Under the pieces are notes generated by a model that had not been told where the DNA came from, ran no database searches, and worked only from the letters and a program-made list of their open reading frames with translations. The translations under genes and the position numbers were made by a program. Positions 14,343-15,888 of a DNA stretch of 15,888 bases are shown piece after piece (within the stretch, counting starts at the first letter, position 1; each line of letters opens with the position of its first letter). The stretch is from Alphaproteobacteria bacterium (GTDB lineage: Bacteria; Pseudomonadota; Alphaproteobacteria; Rhizobiales; Rhizobiaceae), in assembly GCA_017308345.1 (NCBI GenBank), contig JAFKFE010001202.1, positions 1-15,888 of the forward strand, given 5' to 3'.

Positions 14343-15506
14343 ATGGTCAGCCTGCTGAGAAATCAGAAGGTCCGCAACGCGCTGTTACAGATCCTCTATG
14401 TCGGCTCGCTCGCGGCGCTGGTGCTTGCCGGCGTCGTGATCGCGCGGCGGAATCTGGCCGAGCAAGGGATCACCTCCGGTTTCGACTTCCTCTACAAGTC
14501 GACGGGCTGGGACGTGAACTTCTCGCTGCTGCCGGCCACGGCCAACGATCCCTATTGGTGGTTCTTCCTCATCGGTATCATCAACACGCTGTTCCTGGGC
14601 GGCGTCGGGCTGTTGCTGGCGACGATCGTCGGCACGATCGTCGGCCTGGCGCGGACGTCCTCGAACGAGCTGGCGCGGCTGCTAGGCCGCACCTATGTCG
14701 ACATCTTCCGCAACATCCCGCTGATCCTCCAGGTCTTCTTCTGGTACGCTCTGATCACGCATTTGCCGACGCCGCGCGCCGCGCATGAAGCATGGGGCAT
14801 GCTGCTCACCAGCCGCGGCCTTTACGTGCCGGTTCCGAATGTCGGCGGCGTCGCGATGGCGATGGCCGCCTTGGCCGTGATCGCCGCCATCGCGCTGTCG
14901 GTCTGGCTCGGCCGCACATCGCGTCTCAGCCAACCGCTCGGCGAACGTTCGGCCATCCAGCTCGCCGGCGCAGCGGTGGCGCTCGCCTGCGCGGTTGTCA
15001 TCCTGATGATCGGCCGGTTGCCCGATGCGCCGCTGCTCGACTTCCCTGCCCTGCAAGGCCTCAACCTCAAGGGCGGGCTGCGCATTCCGCCGGAGTTTTC
15101 CGCCCTGGCCATCGCCATTGCCATCTATGGCGGCTCCTACATCGCCGAGATCGTGCGCGGCGGCTTCAAGGCCGTCGGCAGGGGCCAGATGGAGGCGGCG
15201 CTCTCGCTGGGCTTGAGCCCCTGGCGCGTGTTCACGCTGGTGCGGCTGCCGCTGGCGCTGCGCGCCATGCTGCCGATCCTGGCCAACCAGTATGTCTCAC
15301 TGATGAGGGCGACGACGATGGGCATCGCCGTCGGCTTCACCGACTTCTTCATGATCGTGGCACTGACCATCAACCATTCCGGCCAGACACTGGAAGCGAT
15401 CGGCATCCTGATGGCGGGCTTCCTCGCCATCAATCTCAGCCTTGCCGCGATCTTCAACCGCATCAACAAAGCCATTGCCCTGAAGGGCAATCAACTGAGG
15501 GGGTGA
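14343..15506 (+). CDS. Amino-acid ABC transporter permease (AapQ-like)
   Basis: A 387-residue integral inner-membrane protein with about eight hydrophobic segments (near 14-34, 74-104, 120-140, 168-190, 207-224, 253-271, 305-345 and 352-372). The cytoplasmic EAA loop that docks on the ATPase is at about 284-303 (EAALSLGLSPWRVFTLVRLP). RNIPLILQVFFWY (123-135) and NQYVSLMRATTMG are typical of HisM/GlnP-type permeases. The long region between the two conserved halves matches the large AapQ/BztB permeases and not the ~220-residue GlnP type. The ATG at 14343 has only a weak GAGAAAGA before it. It is followed three bases later by the next permease gene, so the two are co-translated. Confidence 0.92.
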   Translation: MVSLLRNQKVRNALLQILYVGSLAALVLAGVVIARRNLAEQGITSGFDFLYKSTGWDVNFSLLPATANDPYWWFFLIGIINTLFLGGVGLLLATIVGTIVGLARTSSNELARLLGRTYVDIFRNIPLILQVFFWYALITHLPTPRAAHEAWGMLLTSRGLYVPVPNVGGVAMAMAALAVIAAIALSVWLGRTSRLSQPLGERSAIQLAGAAVALACAVVILMIGRLPDAPLLDFPALQGLNLKGGLRIPPEFSALAIAIAIYGGSYIAEIVRGGFKAVGRGQMEAALSLGLSPWRVFTLVRLPLALRAMLPILANQYVSLMRATTMGIAVGFTDFFMIVALTINHSGQTLEAIGILMAGFLAINLSLAAIFNRINKAIALKGNQLRG

Positions 15507-15509
15507 GAG

Positions 15510-15888
15510 ATGGAGATGGTCGTTGTCGCCCCCCCTGCCCCGGGAAAGATCGAGGACCTGAAGCGCCGCTTCTTCGCGACGCCGCTTCAAGCGCTGCTGT
15601 CGCTGATATCCCTAGCGATCATGGCTTTCATCGCCTGGAAGCTGCTCGACTGGGCGATCTTCTCGGCCGTGTTCACGACGAGCGGCGGACCCGAGGCCTG
15701 CCAGGCGGCGGCCGGCGCCTGCTGGTCGGTCATCGCGGCAAGGTGGCGCATCATCCTCTTCGGCCTCTATCCCTTCGAGGAGCAATGGCGCTCCGCGCTT
15801 GCCTGCGTCAGCGTCGTGGCGATGACGGTGCTGAGCTGTATCCCGGCTTTCTGGACGGGCCGCCGCATCGCGCTCGTCTGGGGAACGG
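15510..15888 (+). CDS. Amino-acid ABC transporter permease (AapM-like), partial
   Basis: The first 126 residues of a second permease, cut by the window edge. An N-terminal cytoplasmic stretch (MEMVVVAPPAPGKIEDLKRR) is followed by a hydrophobic segment at about 26-46 and another near 103-118. The block ACWSVIAARWRIILFGLYP with the following EEQW is characteristic of AapM/BztC-type permeases. It would form a heterodimer with the preceding permease. The ATG is three bases after the previous stop, with a GA-rich stretch (GAGGGGGTGAGAG) as ribosome binding site. An ATPase gene of the AapP type should follow beyond the edge. Confidence 0.9.
   Translation, partial: MEMVVVAPPAPGKIEDLKRRFFATPLQALLSLISLAIMAFIAWKLLDWAIFSAVFTTSGGPEACQAAAGACWSVIAARWRIILFGLYPFEEQWRSALACVSVVAMTVLSCIPAFWTGRRIALVWGT

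Noticed and set aside
1..15888. Mobile elements, CRISPR arrays, tRNA or rRNA genes
   Set aside because: No transposase, integrase, spaced direct-repeat array or recognisable cloverleaf or rRNA sequence was seen on either strand.

Overview
The window is GC-rich DNA with very few non-coding bases and looks like a chromosome or megaplasmid segment from an alphaproteobacterium of the Rhizobiales (Mesorhizobium/Aminobacter/Rhizobium-like). This is inferred from gene content: a tail-less second FtsZ of the type known from rhizobia, AapJ/AapQ/AapM-type amino-acid ABC transporter genes, and a hydroxyproline-type deaminase. No rRNA, tRNA, insertion sequence, CRISPR array or phage gene was seen.

Layout. 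(1) 3-644 (-): a TetR repressor whose own promoter carries two identical-format dyads. (2) 645-1062: a 418-bp gap with no convincing gene. (3) 1063-2055 (-): a short FtsZ without linker or C-terminal tail. (4) 2278-3318 (-) and 3419-4378 (+): a divergent pair made of a proline racemase-superfamily enzyme in which both catalytic cysteines are replaced (Ser/Thr), and a DapA-family enzyme resembling the deaminase of hydroxyproline catabolism. (5) 4539-5756 and 5765-6529 (-): an FAD-dependent amine/amino-acid oxidoreductase and an HpcH/HpaI aldolase, forming one operon. (6) 6641-10350 (+): a tight operon of a tartronate-semialdehyde-reductase-like dehydrogenase, an AroE-like dehydrogenase, a short-chain dehydrogenase (SDR), a RidA-family deaminase and a GntR/FCD regulator. 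(7) 10638-12109 (+): two more SDRs. (8) 12191-13138 (+): a LysR regulator. (9) 13227-15888 (+): a periplasmic amino-acid binding protein and two permease genes, the last cut by the window edge.

Read together, 2278-15888 looks like one import-and-degrade island for an unusual amino or imino acid, possibly cyclic or polyhydroxylated. The ABC system would bring it in. The racemase-like protein, the FAD enzyme, RidA and the DapA-like enzyme would handle epimerisation or dehydration, oxidation to an imine and deamination. The AroE-like protein and the three SDRs would oxidise or invert hydroxyls. The HpcH aldolase would cleave a 2-keto acid to pyruvate plus an aldehyde, which the 6641-7531 enzyme would reduce. 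The individual families are well supported; the substrate and the order of steps are inference. Regulatory signals are unusually readable: a 21-bp dyad sits exactly over back-to-back promoters between the two main catabolic operons, a 15-bp palindrome sits between the racemase-like and deaminase genes, and a 13-bp stem capped by TTCG separates the binding-protein gene from its permease gene.
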